A stretch of 64,000 nt of DNA from Vibrio mimicus CAIM 602 (lineage in GTDB: Bacteria; Pseudomonadota; Gammaproteobacteria; Enterobacterales; Vibrionaceae), in assembly GCF_000338875.1 (NCBI RefSeq), contig NZ_AOMO01000031.1, forward strand, positions 1 through 64,000. Reading direction: 5' to 3'. The notes beneath the pieces are model-generated. The model was given only the letters and a program-made list of their open reading frames with translations. It was not told where the DNA came from and did no database searches. How positions within the stretch are numbered: the first letter of the stretch is position 1; the number at the start of each line of letters is the position of its first letter. Made by a program: the position numbers and the translations under genes. Positions 26,554-35,441 of this stretch are shown piece after piece.

Positions 26554-27228
26554 TTGGATTCCATCATTTCTATTTTTGCTGCTCTGTGGCACCAAGATGC
26601 TTTGGCATTGCAACACGCCAATTTACTGCTTTTATACTTCTGCTTAGGCCTACTGATTTTTCTTGAAAGTGGCTTTTTACCTGCCGCTCCACTACCGTGT
26701 GATAGCGTGATTGTTTTGAGTGGCTCCCTTGCAGCTGCCGGAGTTTTACAGTTGCACTGGGTGTTACTTACTTTATTTTTAGCGGGTTGGTTAGGTAGCC
26801 TAATCGCGTTTTATCAAGGGCACCAACTGAAACATTGGCGCATCATTAACCGTTGGTTGAACAAAGTCCCCGTCAAACAGCTCGTCGCTACCGATAAACT
26901 AATGAGCCGTTATGGTTTGGTGGCTCTATTTTTTGGGCGTTTTTTCCCTGTCGTCCGTTCTCTGCTCCCGATGATCATGGGATTACGCAATAGCGTTAAA
27001 CCCCTGAAGTTCTTTTCGGCTTCAGCGATAAGCTCGTTGTTTTGGGTCGCCTTCTTGGTCAGCACTGGTTACGGTATTTCTTTGCTACCCACGCGATTGG
27101 AGCAACTTGCGACTCAAATACTGATGATAGCTCCCGTATTCACTTTAATGATGGCTTTGCTGACTCTACTTACCAGCACAATCCTTAAAAAACGGGCGCG
27201 AAAGTTGAAAGTACTAGTGAAGGATTAA
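26554..27228 (+). CDS. DedA/SNARE-associated family membrane protein
   Basis: A 224-residue inner membrane protein of the DedA (VTT) superfamily, members of which flip lipid carriers or phospholipids. Typical signatures are FLESGFLPAAPLPCDSVIVLSGSLA, the glycine-rich AGWLGSLIAFYQGHQLKHW, and FFGRFFPVVRSLLPMIMG, which carries the functional arginines. Start is a TTG at 26554 after AGAGGG; a nearby ATG is out of frame. A terminator follows. The small exported protein upstream may share its transcript. Confidence 0.87.
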   Translation: MDSIISIFAALWHQDALALQHANLLLLYFCLGLLIFLESGFLPAAPLPCDSVIVLSGSLAAAGVLQLHWVLLTLFLAGWLGSLIAFYQGHQLKHWRIINRWLNKVPVKQLVATDKLMSRYGLVALFFGRFFPVVRSLLPMIMGLRNSVKPLKFFSASAISSLFWVAFLVSTGYGISLLPTRLEQLATQILMIAPVFTLMMALLTLLTSTILKKRARKLKVLVKD

Positions 27229-27243
27229 GCATATCGAGTGGTC

Positions 27244-27280
27244 AATAATGGCAGTGGTATGGCACTGCCATTATTATTTT
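27244..27280. terminator. Terminator between DedA and the nan cluster
   Basis: AATAATGGCAGTG-GTATGG-CACTGCCATTATT followed by ATTTTC. It ends the DedA unit and, read on the minus strand, could end the nanM-paralogue transcript. Confidence 0.8.
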
Positions 27281-27341
27281 CAACTCTCGGCAGCGAGCAG
27301 TTCTACCTTAGTGTGAAAGCAATTCTTTACTCTTGATACGT

Positions 27342-28421
27342 TCAAGCATGCTCTTCTGAAAAGCTAAGTCTAAAGCACTCTTTCACTGCATCACCTTGTG
27401 CATTTTCACCGCCGACTAGGTAAATATTTTGGTGTTCGGAAGCAGCAATACCGTAAGCAATGCCGAAATCAAGCTTGCCTTGTTGTTGCCAAACGCTACC
27501 ATCAAAACTCCAAACATCATTACTGTAATGCTTTTGTAAGCCGTGGTGACTGTATAGCTTCCCAGCTTTAAAATTACCTTGGCTGCCAATGAAGTACGCT
27601 CCACCTATGGCATAAATACAGTTCTTGATTTCAGCAATGTAGTGACCCGCTAGCCCTTCATGTTGGCTGTTAACATCGACAATCGCAGGGCATAAACCCG
27701 ATTGAACAATGGTATTGCCTTGTAGTTGATAGGATTTTGTTTCTAAACTTCTCAATCCCGGCTTAATCTCGCCTTCAATCAGAGTAATAACGCCATCGCG
27801 GTGGATAATTCCGGCTCCGCAGTTGGGTTTGAAAGGATTCTCCCCCATAACAAACCAATGTTCATCTGTGGGTGAAAATCCCCAAATTTGCTGACTCCAA
27901 CCATAATCATCCACTTGCTGGTTCATAAATTGTGTAAGGAGTTGCTGAGCTTTAAGTGGATCTGATTGCGAGTCAACGTTTGATAACTCACGAAGAAAAT
28001 TATCGAATGTTTCTTTTCGATATCCACCAAAGAAAATTAGGCTCCCAGAAGTGACACTGCAACAAGAAGCACCTAAAAAACCAACCGGAGGGTGACTTTT
28101 GAGTTGAGCCCAACAATTTGTATCGCTATCAAAAACATAACCATCCATCAATACAGTGGGATGATTGTTTCCTTTTTCCACTCCAGCCCCAGAGAAAACG
28201 TAAATCCTATCACCACAGACTGTATATGCCGCATCATTGCGAGCGATACCTGGGAAGGCAGCGGCATTTTGCCAGCCAAGATGCTGTTGTGTTAAATCCA
28301 AAACGTAAAATGAGTTTCCTGCACTACCGAGTCCGGCATACAGTTTTTGCCCAATCCGGCCACCTACTCCATGTTTTACACCCGTAGGAAGTTCTGGCAA
28401 CGTGCTTATATTAAGCGTCAT
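27342..28421 (-). CDS. NanM-like kelch protein without signal peptide
   Basis: A kelch-repeat beta-propeller of 359 residues, paralogous to the NanM encoded upstream. N-acetylneuraminate mutarotases convert alpha- to beta-sialic acid. Shared elements include [47 protein letters not shown] and the closing LVGGENAQGDAV. It begins MTLNISTLPELPTG with no signal peptide, so it is predicted cytoplasmic, unlike NanM. GGGAT precedes the ATG at 28421, 9 bases after where an intact nanM would end, so the two form one operon. Its exact substrate is not known. Confidence 0.82.
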   Translation of the reverse strand: MTLNISTLPELPTGVKHGVGGRIGQKLYAGLGSAGNSFYVLDLTQQHLGWQNAAAFPGIARNDAAYTVCGDRIYVFSGAGVEKGNNHPTVLMDGYVFDSDTNCWAQLKSHPPVGFLGASCCSVTSGSLIFFGGYRKETFDNFLRELSNVDSQSDPLKAQQLLTQFMNQQVDDYGWSQQIWGFSPTDEHWFVMGENPFKPNCGAGIIHRDGVITLIEGEIKPGLRSLETKSYQLQGNTIVQSGLCPAIVDVNSQHEGLAGHYIAEIKNCIYAIGGAYFIGSQGNFKAGKLYSHHGLQKHYSNDVWSFDGSVWQQQGKLDFGIAYGIAASEHQNIYLVGGENAQGDAVKECFRLSFSEEHA

Positions 28422-28519
28422 ATTTATCCCTCAATCAGTAATGACAACAGAAGAACCATTCCAGGCCAGCATGTAAACTTTATTGCTTATTTCTTTGCCA
28501 CTTTTCTCGCCGCCAACAA

Positions 28520-29581
28520 TCAAAACGCCTTCTGATGTTGTAAAGGAAGCCCATATGCCAAGCCCTCAGGAAGCGAATTTACCGTTGACCAAATGCCCTC
28601 TTTTTCTACATAGATTTCGGAATTAAACGCCTTAGGTAGCCCTTCATGTGCGAACATTTTTCCGTTTTCAAATGCTTGTTTCGCGCCATGGAAATTCGCT
28701 CCACCAGCAACAAGCGTCACCCCATTCGTCTTGCCGGAAAATGCGCCTGCGATACCTTCTTGGGTGTTGCTCGTTTTGAGTGCTGGTAAGGGCAACAAAC
28801 TGTGCCACGGTTGATCCGTTCCAAATTCATATTGCTTAACTTCAGCGGTGCGTAAACCCGGTTTTATTTCACCACTGATGAGGGTCACTTTGTTCCCTTC
28901 AACAACGGTTGCACTACCACAGTTAGGAAGATACGGAGAGATACCTAAATCACGCCACTCTTGTTTTCCAGGCAAATAACTAATGACGTTTCGGTTCCAT
29001 TTATAATCCGTAGGTTTCATGCCCATGTAATCATCAACAATACGTTGCCATGCTTCAGGATTTGCTTGTTTGTCAGTGGTTGATATGTCACGCAGATAGC
29101 GATCAAAATAGGCTTTGTTATAACCGCCAAAGAAAAGGATCTGTTTATTGTCTGGCGAATAAGAAGAAGCACCAAGAAGTCCTACAGGCGAAGTAGTCTT
29201 CATTTTTTCCCATGAATCTTTCTTGGTGTCGTAGCGATATACCGAATCAAACAAAATGGGCGATGGTTCAGACGGTTCCGCTTTGCCAGAACCACCAAAG
29301 AGATAAATATCATCCCCCACCACAGATGCCGTCGCTCCACTTCGAGCTGCACCATTAAAATCAGCGACCTTTTGCCATCCTTGCGATAACGCTTTTAAAT
29401 CAAGCGCGTAAAAGTCTTTCCCCAGAGATCCAAGCCCTACATAGATTCTTGTTCCGACTTGTGCACCAATCCCATCTTTAAATCCAGCGGGTAAATCAGG
29501 CCATTGGTTGCCTGATGTAGCATGACTAAAGGTGGTTACAGCAAGCAAAGGTGTACAGATGAGCAGCGTTTTCATGTTCAT
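28520..29581 (-). CDS. nanM: Periplasmic N-acetylneuraminate epimerase, C-terminus frameshifted
   Basis: A kelch beta-propeller with a cleavable signal peptide ([21 protein letters not shown]), which equilibrates sialic acid anomers for uptake. Motifs [32 protein letters not shown] and [16 protein letters not shown] match E. coli NanM. The frame ends early at LPLQHQKAF, but in the -1 frame the expected ending [15 protein letters not shown]... continues to a stop at 28431. A missing T near 28545-28552 (CTTCC instead of CTTTCC) accounts for it, so the last propeller blade is lost. AAGGA precedes the ATG at 29581. An intact protein would have 383 residues. Confidence 0.87.
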   Translation of the reverse strand: MNMKTLLICTPLLAVTTFSHATSGNQWPDLPAGFKDGIGAQVGTRIYVGLGSLGKDFYALDLKALSQGWQKVADFNGAARSGATASVVGDDIYLFGGSGKAEPSEPSPILFDSVYRYDTKKDSWEKMKTTSPVGLLGASSYSPDNKQILFFGGYNKAYFDRYLRDISTTDKQANPEAWQRIVDDYMGMKPTDYKWNRNVISYLPGKQEWRDLGISPYLPNCGSATVVEGNKVTLISGEIKPGLRTAEVKQYEFGTDQPWHSLLPLPALKTSNTQEGIAGAFSGKTNGVTLVAGGANFHGAKQAFENGKMFAHEGLPKAFNSEIYVEKEGIWSTVNSLPEGLAYGLPLQHQKAF

Positions 29582-29722
29582 TGATTTGTCCTTATTTTTA
29601 TTGCTATCCATGCTCTAAACAGATGTTCTGTGAGCAACGTGATCATTTATATTTCAGGTGCATTTTTTGAAGATTTATTTTTATATAAAAATTATTTTTG
29701 AAGAATATTTTCACTGATATTG

Positions 29723-29758
29723 CTAAAAAAACCCATCGATGTATTGATGGGTTCAAAA
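29723..29758 (-). terminator. Terminator after nanR
   Basis: On the minus strand GAACCCATC-AATACATC-GATGGGTT followed by TTTTT. It separates nanR from the nanM pair, which must have its own promoter in 29582-29722. Confidence 0.85.
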
Positions 29759-29773
29759 CGTCTTTAGTAACCG

Positions 29774-30610
29774 CTAGCTATCCATTAAAGGTAAAACCAC
29801 TTCAGCAGTACCAAATACCGATGCCGAGTATTCAGGATAAACATCTAAAAGTGTGTTGATCAAAACATCAACGAGCAACAGTGCGCCGACTTTAGAGGAA
29901 AACGCCCCACCAGTGAGAGGGCCTTCAGGTCTTGCAGCAACCAACATTTCATCAGAAATTGAAGAAAGCGGGCTATGACTGATGTTTGTCAAAGAGATAA
30001 CTCGGACACCACGTTGATGCGCTTGTGTTGCAGCATGAACCACTTCTTTCGTTGAGCCTGAACTTGAGATGGCAAACCACACATCGCCAGAAACACTTCG
30101 GCCAGCACTCATCGCGGCTAAATGGGTGTCCTCATACATGATGGCTTTTTTCCCGATTCGCACCAATCGATAAGCTAAATAGCGACCGACGATACTGGAT
30201 GCCCCAACCCCAACACACCCAATAAATTGAGCGTTATGGACTAATTCACATATGCGGTTCAGTGAAGCTCTATCTATAAGCTTCGCAGTATCCATTAAGC
30301 TATCTACAGCACTTTGCGCAGAGATTTCGCAAATATCACCATCCATTTTTGGCTGAGATTGGTTTGCAGACTGACTAAGATCAACCGCCAATGCCATTCT
30401 AAAATCCGAATAACCTTTGTAGCCCATGTCACGACACAGACGAACTACAGTGGCTTCACTCGTTTTTGTATTAAACGCCAGATCGGTGATCGTTTGATAC
30501 TGCACTTCGTGTGCATTTTCGAGCACATAATCAGCAACCACTCTTAGTTTTTTGCTCAAAGGTTCAGTATTCGAACGCAATCGAACCATCAGATTTTTCG
30601 GCAAATTCAC
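29774..30610 (-). CDS. nanR: Sialic acid regulator, RpiR family
   Basis: A 278-residue RpiR-type regulator: an N-terminal helix-turn-helix (about residues 1-77, TITDLAFNTKTSEATVVRLCRDMG) and a SIS sugar-phosphate-binding domain (GVGASSIVGRYLAYRL, ISSSGSTKEVVHAA). In Vibrio vulnificus the homologous NanR represses nan genes and responds to N-acetylmannosamine 6-phosphate. This differs from the GntR-type NanR of E. coli. Start is a GTG at 30610 after AAGGA. It lies between nanM and nanA on the same strand; the gap to nanA holds a weak hairpin. Confidence 0.88.
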   Translation of the reverse strand: MNLPKNLMVRLRSNTEPLSKKLRVVADYVLENAHEVQYQTITDLAFNTKTSEATVVRLCRDMGYKGYSDFRMALAVDLSQSANQSQPKMDGDICEISAQSAVDSLMDTAKLIDRASLNRICELVHNAQFIGCVGVGASSIVGRYLAYRLVRIGKKAIMYEDTHLAAMSAGRSVSGDVWFAISSSGSTKEVVHAATQAHQRGVRVISLTNISHSPLSSISDEMLVAARPEGPLTGGAFSSKVGALLLVDVLINTLLDVYPEYSASVFGTAEVVLPLMDS

Positions 30611-30699
30611 TTGGGGTCCTTAACAATATTTTGACTACCATAAAAGTATCAAAGACCTACATCTATTAATACACCATCATGATAATTTGTTCTTAAATC

Positions 30700-30732
30700 T
30701 TCTTTTAAGGTAGGAGAAAAACGCCTCCCTTA
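30700..30732 (-). terminator. Weak hairpin after nanA
   Basis: On the minus strand GGTA(AG)GGAG-GCGTTTTT-CTCCTACC followed by TTAAAAG. The stem has a bulge and the T-run is poor, so it may only attenuate transcription toward nanR. Confidence 0.4.
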
Positions 30733-30739
30733 CCATTAT

Positions 30740-31636
30740 TTAAAGCGAGAGAAATCCAGCATCGCGCATTTTCGCAAGAACATCCGCTTTCTGCTTGTCA
30801 TTCAATGAACGAATAGGCAAGCGAGGATTACCTGCATCAATACCATGCAATTGCATCGCCACTTTACCTGCGGCAACACCACCGTATTCAACCAATACCC
30901 GAATAATCGCGATCACTTTATCCATCAATGCTGCAACTTCATCGTGTTTCCCATTGTTAAATGCTTCAATGATTTTTAAATATAAAGGGGCAGCATAGTT
31001 ATAAGTACTACCTACTGCACCTACCGCACCTACTGCTAAACCGGCAGGTAAAAACTCATCAACACCAAATGGAATATCAAATTTGCCATTCGATACGCGC
31101 ACACAACGCTGATATTCATACAAATCAGCATTATTGAATTTTGCGCCATAAAGATTAGGAATGCGCTGTTCGCCTTTAATCAAAAACTGCTCTAAATCCA
31201 GATTCACACCCGACATTCCTGAGTGGTAGTAATAGAAACCTTTTGAAGGAGCTGCGGCGGCAACTTGAGCACAATACTCAACTAAATCATCAACACTTCC
31301 CGGTTTAAAAAAGCATGGACCAATGGCAGAGGTAGCGAAGATATCCAATGTTTCAGCGTGTTCAGTCAAATTGATGGTATCAACAATACTTAAAGCGCCT
31401 GTATGTAAAATAACATCTAACTTCCCATCAACGGCTTTCACCCAACGTTCTGCAATGGCTTTTCTTTCTTCGACAGAGCAGTGAATCCCCTCGCCTGTCG
31501 TTCCGCAGACATAAGCTCCCTTCACTCCTTGCTCAATGAGAAGCTCAGCAATTTGGTCAATCGCCGCAAAATTAACCTTGTTATCTTTTGTGAAAGGCGT
31601 ATGTGGAGCTGCAATCAAACCTGTTAGTTTTTTCAT
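30740..31636 (-). CDS. nanA: N-acetylneuraminate lyase
   Basis: Cleaves N-acetylneuraminate to N-acetylmannosamine and pyruvate, the first cytoplasmic step of sialic acid breakdown. The 298-residue protein is a DapA-type TIM barrel with GTTGE (residues 45-49), the catalytic tyrosine of YYYH (Tyr137) and the Schiff-base lysine in GAKF (Lys166), as in E. coli NanA. It is 38 bases downstream of siaM on the same strand, so siaPQM-nanA form one operon. A ribosome site AAGGTAAA is before the ATG. Confidence 0.96.
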   Translation of the reverse strand: MKKLTGLIAAPHTPFTKDNKVNFAAIDQIAELLIEQGVKGAYVCGTTGEGIHCSVEERKAIAERWVKAVDGKLDVILHTGALSIVDTINLTEHAETLDIFATSAIGPCFFKPGSVDDLVEYCAQVAAAAPSKGFYYYHSGMSGVNLDLEQFLIKGEQRIPNLYGAKFNNADLYEYQRCVRVSNGKFDIPFGVDEFLPAGLAVGAVGAVGSTYNYAAPLYLKIIEAFNNGKHDEVAALMDKVIAIIRVLVEYGGVAAGKVAMQLHGIDAGNPRLPIRSLNDKQKADVLAKMRDAGFLSL

Positions 31637-31674
31637 TTTATTTACCTTTAAATTCTATAAGTTCGCTATTTCAA

Positions 31675-32967
31675 CTACTGTCCGTATCCTAGGAATAATT
31701 CCGGTAGTAGCAGAGTAAATTGAGGGAATACAGCCACCAGCGCCAATACGATGAACAGCGGCACCAGTAGTGGTAAAACACCACGCGTAAGCGTATGGAA
31801 CGGAATGTCTCCGACTCGAGAAACCACGTATAAAGCCATTCCCATTGGTGGTGTAAGAATGCCGATCATTAGGTTAAGAATCGCCATTACACCAAAGTGA
31901 ACAGGATCGATCCCAACCGCTGAAGCCACTGGCACCAAGAATGGAACAAGCAGTAGCAACAAGGCCAATGACTCAATAAACGTGCCCAAGAAGAGGAGCA
32001 ACAAGTTGATCAACAGAAGCAGTACGAGTGGGTTATCACTGATTGTTAAGAAATAATCAGCTAACATCTGTGGTAACTGTTCACGAGCCACAATCCACCC
32101 AAAGACAGTCACGCCCATAACCATCAGAGCAACAACCGCTGTTGTGTTGACGGTTTCTTTTAGGATCTCAATAAAACCACGCAGAGTTAGCGTGTGATAA
32201 ACAACCGTACCTAAAAATAGTGCGTAGAGAGATGAAACGGCAGCTGCTTCAGTCGGAGTAAATTTACCAGAGAAGATCCCCCCGATAATGATGACTGGCG
32301 TGAGCAGCGATAAGAACGCTTCTTTAAGTGATTTCAGTTGTTCACGTCTGCTCGCTTTAGGCAATGTCATATATCCGCGCTTTTTGCAGATGAAATAACT
32401 CATCACCATCAAGGCAATACAACACAGTAAACCAGGTATCGCGCCCGCTAAAAATAATGCGCCAATAGAGGTATTGGAAACCACACCGTATATGACTAGT
32501 GGTACTGATGGCGGCACCAGAGGACCAATGATGCAAGATGCCGCTGTCAGGCCGCCCGCGAAATCATCGTGATACTTCGCATCACGCATGGATTTAATTT
32601 CAAGCTGACCTAACCCACCCGCGTCCGCCAGTGCTGAGCCAGACATCCCAGAAAACAACAAGCTTGCCATGATATTTACATGCCCCAAGCTGCCTGTAAT
32701 ATGGCCAACGAGAGATTTCGCGAAGTTGAAGATTCTTTCTGTAATACCAGCACTATTCATCAGATGGCCAGTTAACACAAAAAATGGAACGGCCAGCAAT
32801 GTGAAGTTATCGATCCCCCCCAGCATTTGCTGGGCGGCAAAATTAATCCCTGTGCTATTGGTTAAAATGAGGAATGCCAATGCCACAAAAATAAGTGAGA
32901 AACCCACAGGCATACCAGCAAATAACAGTCCCAACCAACCAAAAATTGAACCCACCATAGCGCTCAT
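31675..32967 (-). CDS. siaM: Sialic acid TRAP transporter, large membrane subunit
   Basis: The DctM-type large subunit (430 residues, about 12 membrane helices), the ion-coupled translocation channel of the sialic acid TRAP transporter. Helical repeats such as FSGMSGSALADAGGLGQLEIKSM and LTAASCIIGPLVPPSVPLVIYGV are conserved in the family. Its ATG shares one base with the siaQ stop (TAATG), indicating translational coupling. Naming as the sialic acid system follows from siaP and the nan context. Confidence 0.94.
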   Translation of the reverse strand: MSAMVGSIFGWLGLLFAGMPVGFSLIFVALAFLILTNSTGINFAAQQMLGGIDNFTLLAVPFFVLTGHLMNSAGITERIFNFAKSLVGHITGSLGHVNIMASLLFSGMSGSALADAGGLGQLEIKSMRDAKYHDDFAGGLTAASCIIGPLVPPSVPLVIYGVVSNTSIGALFLAGAIPGLLCCIALMVMSYFICKKRGYMTLPKASRREQLKSLKEAFLSLLTPVIIIGGIFSGKFTPTEAAAVSSLYALFLGTVVYHTLTLRGFIEILKETVNTTAVVALMVMGVTVFGWIVAREQLPQMLADYFLTISDNPLVLLLLINLLLLFLGTFIESLALLLLLVPFLVPVASAVGIDPVHFGVMAILNLMIGILTPPMGMALYVVSRVGDIPFHTLTRGVLPLLVPLFIVLALVAVFPQFTLLLPELFLGYGQ

Positions 32968-33488
32968 TACCTCTCTGTGACTTGCGAATCAGTCATCGAA
33001 GCGGATGCACTGACACCCAATAACTGCTTCGAAAGGCTGACAATTTTTTCGAGTTGTCTAAACACCATAAACAAGCCACCAACAGGCAAGCTGTAATTCA
33101 TCCAACTACTCGAGATCCCTAATGTGATCAATTCAAAGAACGCATTGCGTTGGGCGTGTTGATAACCAAGCACAATGATTGCGCCAATAGAAACCAGCAC
33201 GGCAATCTCTAACGAGATCACTAATGACAAGCGCGCTTTTTCGGGAAGTTTGTCAGAGAAAAAGGTGATGTTGACGTGGGAACTTCGCTTAATTGCGATA
33301 GCACATCCCACCAAACACATATACATGAAGAGCAATCTGGCAAGTTCTTCACTCCATAAAGAAGGATCATTGAGAAGCCAACGAGTGCCAATTTGCCAAG
33401 TTAAAACAACAAGCAAGGCCGCCATTAAAGGGACGGTAATAATTTCTTCTATATTATCAACTATCTTACGTAACATCTTAGGCTCCAT
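32967..33488 (-). CDS. siaQ: Sialic acid TRAP transporter, small membrane subunit
   Basis: The DctQ-type small subunit, 173 residues with four membrane helices. The conserved WSEELARLLFMYMCLVGCA region and the following KRSSHVNI are typical. It pairs with SiaM; in Vibrio the two are separate genes, whereas in Haemophilus they are fused. It lies 50 bases after siaP on the same strand and overlaps siaM by one base. Confidence 0.94.
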   Translation of the reverse strand: MEPKMLRKIVDNIEEIITVPLMAALLVVLTWQIGTRWLLNDPSLWSEELARLLFMYMCLVGCAIAIKRSSHVNITFFSDKLPEKARLSLVISLEIAVLVSIGAIIVLGYQHAQRNAFFELITLGISSSWMNYSLPVGGLFMVFRQLEKIVSLSKQLLGVSASASMTDSQVTER

Positions 33489-33538
33489 AGCTGACCAGTA
33501 CTGGCCAGCTAATCAGTTGAGACAGAGAATTCCACCCT

Positions 33539-34504
33539 TTACATTGCTGCCAATTTCGACACAATCGGCTGACCCATTTTGCTGTCGAACTCTTTGTAAA
33601 GCGGCTGCATGGCTTCTCGGAATGGCCCCAGATCCGGATAAGTAACGTTGATGCCTTCACTCTTGAAGAAGGACACCAATTCTTCCTCTTGGGTTTTAAC
33701 GGTCTGTGTATGAGCTTCTCCGACTTTCTGCACGGCTTTCTGAATGATCTCTCTGTCCGTATCAGAGAGCTTCTGCCAAGTAGATTCAGAAATGATCACC
33801 ATTTGATCGTTAACGATATGATGTGTCATGGCTAAGTTCTTTTGCACTTCATAGAACTTCATCGTTTTAATTGTTGGTAACGGGTTTTCTTGCCCATCAA
33901 CAGCATTTGTTTGCAGTGCTAAATAAACTTCAGAAAAAGACATCGGCGTTGGAGAGGCACCCGATAACTTCGCGTAATTCAGGTTTTGCTTGGCGTTGGG
34001 TACACGAAGTTTTAACCCTTTGAAATCTTCAATCGAGTTGAGAGGACGGTTTGATGTGGTTTCACGTGTACCGTTATACCAAGTATCTAAGGCGCGCCAG
34101 TTAAACTTCTGCAGCATCTCGCCACGCACGCCCTGCCCAAAGTCGGATTCAAACATACGACGTAGGTGATCAAAATCTTTCGCGACATAAGGGAGCATGA
34201 CTGCTTCTGCTCGTGGGATCCAAAGCCCCATGCGACCAAACTCAGCATAAGTCATATCGAGATCACCCAAAGTCAGTTGCTGAAGCATGGCACGATCATC
34301 ACCAAGCTGTGCGCTAGGATAAAGGGCGAGTTTGAGCTCTCCTTGGCTCATTTCTTCTAATGTGTCAGCAAGCATTTTTGCAGAGTTGTACTCTACAGAG
34401 CCCACAGAAGCTTGCATCCCCATCTTTAAAGTCGTCGCAGCATTGACAGAAGCAGCAGCACTCAAAGTAAGTATTGCGATAGTAATCTTATTAATGGTTT
34501 TCAT
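33539..34504 (-). CDS. siaP: Sialic acid-binding periplasmic protein (TRAP)
   Basis: The DctP-family solute receptor that captures sialic acid in the periplasm and delivers it to SiaQM. The signal peptide is MKTINKITIAILTLSAAASVNA. Conserved ligand-contact regions are visible: GTRETTSNRP and LKLRVPN supply the two arginines that hold the sialate carboxylate in Haemophilus SiaP, and VDGQENPL is the family motif. The ATG at 34504 is preceded by AAGGGAAAA; a longer frame from 34552 covers the ribosome site and is rejected. It is the first gene of the siaPQM-nanA operon, divergent from nanE. Confidence 0.95.
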   Translation of the reverse strand: MKTINKITIAILTLSAAASVNAATTLKMGMQASVGSVEYNSAKMLADTLEEMSQGELKLALYPSAQLGDDRAMLQQLTLGDLDMTYAEFGRMGLWIPRAEAVMLPYVAKDFDHLRRMFESDFGQGVRGEMLQKFNWRALDTWYNGTRETTSNRPLNSIEDFKGLKLRVPNAKQNLNYAKLSGASPTPMSFSEVYLALQTNAVDGQENPLPTIKTMKFYEVQKNLAMTHHIVNDQMVIISESTWQKLSDTDREIIQKAVQKVGEAHTQTVKTQEEELVSFFKSEGINVTYPDLGPFREAMQPLYKEFDSKMGQPIVSKLAAM

Positions 34505-34545
34505 ATTTTTCCCTTTGTTCTTTCTTGTTACGCCTTGTCTCACCA

Positions 34546-34637
34546 TTTTCAAAAAAAACTTTTATTTCGTTTGAAAAAAATCTTCGTTATGAATTATCAT
34601 TGCGGTGGAGATTATTTTCAAACCACCTTTTTTCAAA
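34546..34637. promoter_or_regulatory. Repeated TTTTCAAA motif between siaP and nanE
   Basis: The 8-base TTTTCAAA occurs at 34546-34553, 34615-34622 and 34630-34637, and inverted as TTTGAAAA at 34570-34577. The first and inverted copies face each other 24 bases apart start to start; the last two are 15 bases apart. They are candidates for NanR operators in the divergent promoter region. A CRP-like half site (TGTGA) follows at 34639-34643. Confidence 0.4.
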
Positions 34638-34718
34638 GTGTGATGGCGAACAAAATTTGGTTACAAGAGTCCTTTTGTTCACCAAGTCAGGAATTAAAAA
34701 CGTTTTTAGAAAAGAAAA

Positions 34719-35441
34719 ATGAGGCCCGTCGTGAGAAAGAATTTTTTGAATATCGAAGAGTTAAAGCGATTTTTAAACGGCCAAACTGTCGTTTCCATAC
34801 AACCTGTAACAGGCAGCCCACTCGATAAAACAGATTTCATTGTGGCGATGGCGATCGCCGTCGAACAAGCGGGTGCAAAAGCGCTGCGCATTGAAGGTGT
34901 GAATAACGTAGCTGCTGTATCCGCTGCAGTAACAATTCCGATTATAGGTATCGTTAAGCGTGACTTGCCTGATAGCCCCGTTCGAATCACTCCTTTTGTT
35001 TCAGATGTAGATGGCTTAGCGAGTGCTGGTGCAACGGTCATTGCTTTTGATGCCACCGATAGAACACGCCCTGAAAGTCGAGAACGTATTGCGCAAGCAA
35101 TCAAAAACACGGGATGTTTTGCGATGGCTGATTGCTCCACATTCGAGGATGGATTATGGGCTAATTCACAAGGTGTTGAAATTGTTGGATCAACTCTGTC
35201 AGGTTATGTCGGAGATATTGAGCCCACGGTTCCAGATTTCCAACTTGTGAAAGCGTTTTCTGAAGCCGGCTTTTTTACCATGGCGGAAGGTCGATACAAT
35301 ACGCCTGAGTTAGCAGCGAAAGCTATTGAGTCTGGTGCGGTTGCCGTAACGGTTGGTTCTGCATTGACTCGATTAGAAGTGGTTACTCAATGGTTCAATA
35401 ACGCAACCCAAGCTGCGGGAGAAAGGAAATGCGCACTCTAG
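34719..35441 (+). CDS. nanE: N-acetylmannosamine-6-phosphate 2-epimerase
   Basis: Converts ManNAc-6-P to GlcNAc-6-P, the third cytoplasmic step of sialic acid breakdown. The 240-residue TIM-barrel protein matches NanE throughout, with [52 protein letters not shown] and the C-terminal [13 protein letters not shown]. The ATG at 34719 has only a weak A/G-rich ribosome site. Its 3' end overlaps nanK by 13 bases. It heads the nanE-nanK-nagA operon, divergent from siaP. Confidence 0.95.
   Translation: MRPVVRKNFLNIEELKRFLNGQTVVSIQPVTGSPLDKTDFIVAMAIAVEQAGAKALRIEGVNNVAAVSAAVTIPIIGIVKRDLPDSPVRITPFVSDVDGLASAGATVIAFDATDRTRPESRERIAQAIKNTGCFAMADCSTFEDGLWANSQGVEIVGSTLSGYVGDIEPTVPDFQLVKAFSEAGFFTMAEGRYNTPELAAKAIESGAVAVTVGSALTRLEVVTQWFNNATQAAGERKCAL

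Noticed and set aside
34637..34655. Full CRP site between siaP and nanE
   Set aside because: Only the TGTGA half matches; the other half is ACAAA, so it is mentioned just as a half site.
35023..35250. Additional plus-strand frame inside nanE
   Set aside because: It overlaps the well-supported nanE gene completely and has no ribosome site or protein-like features.
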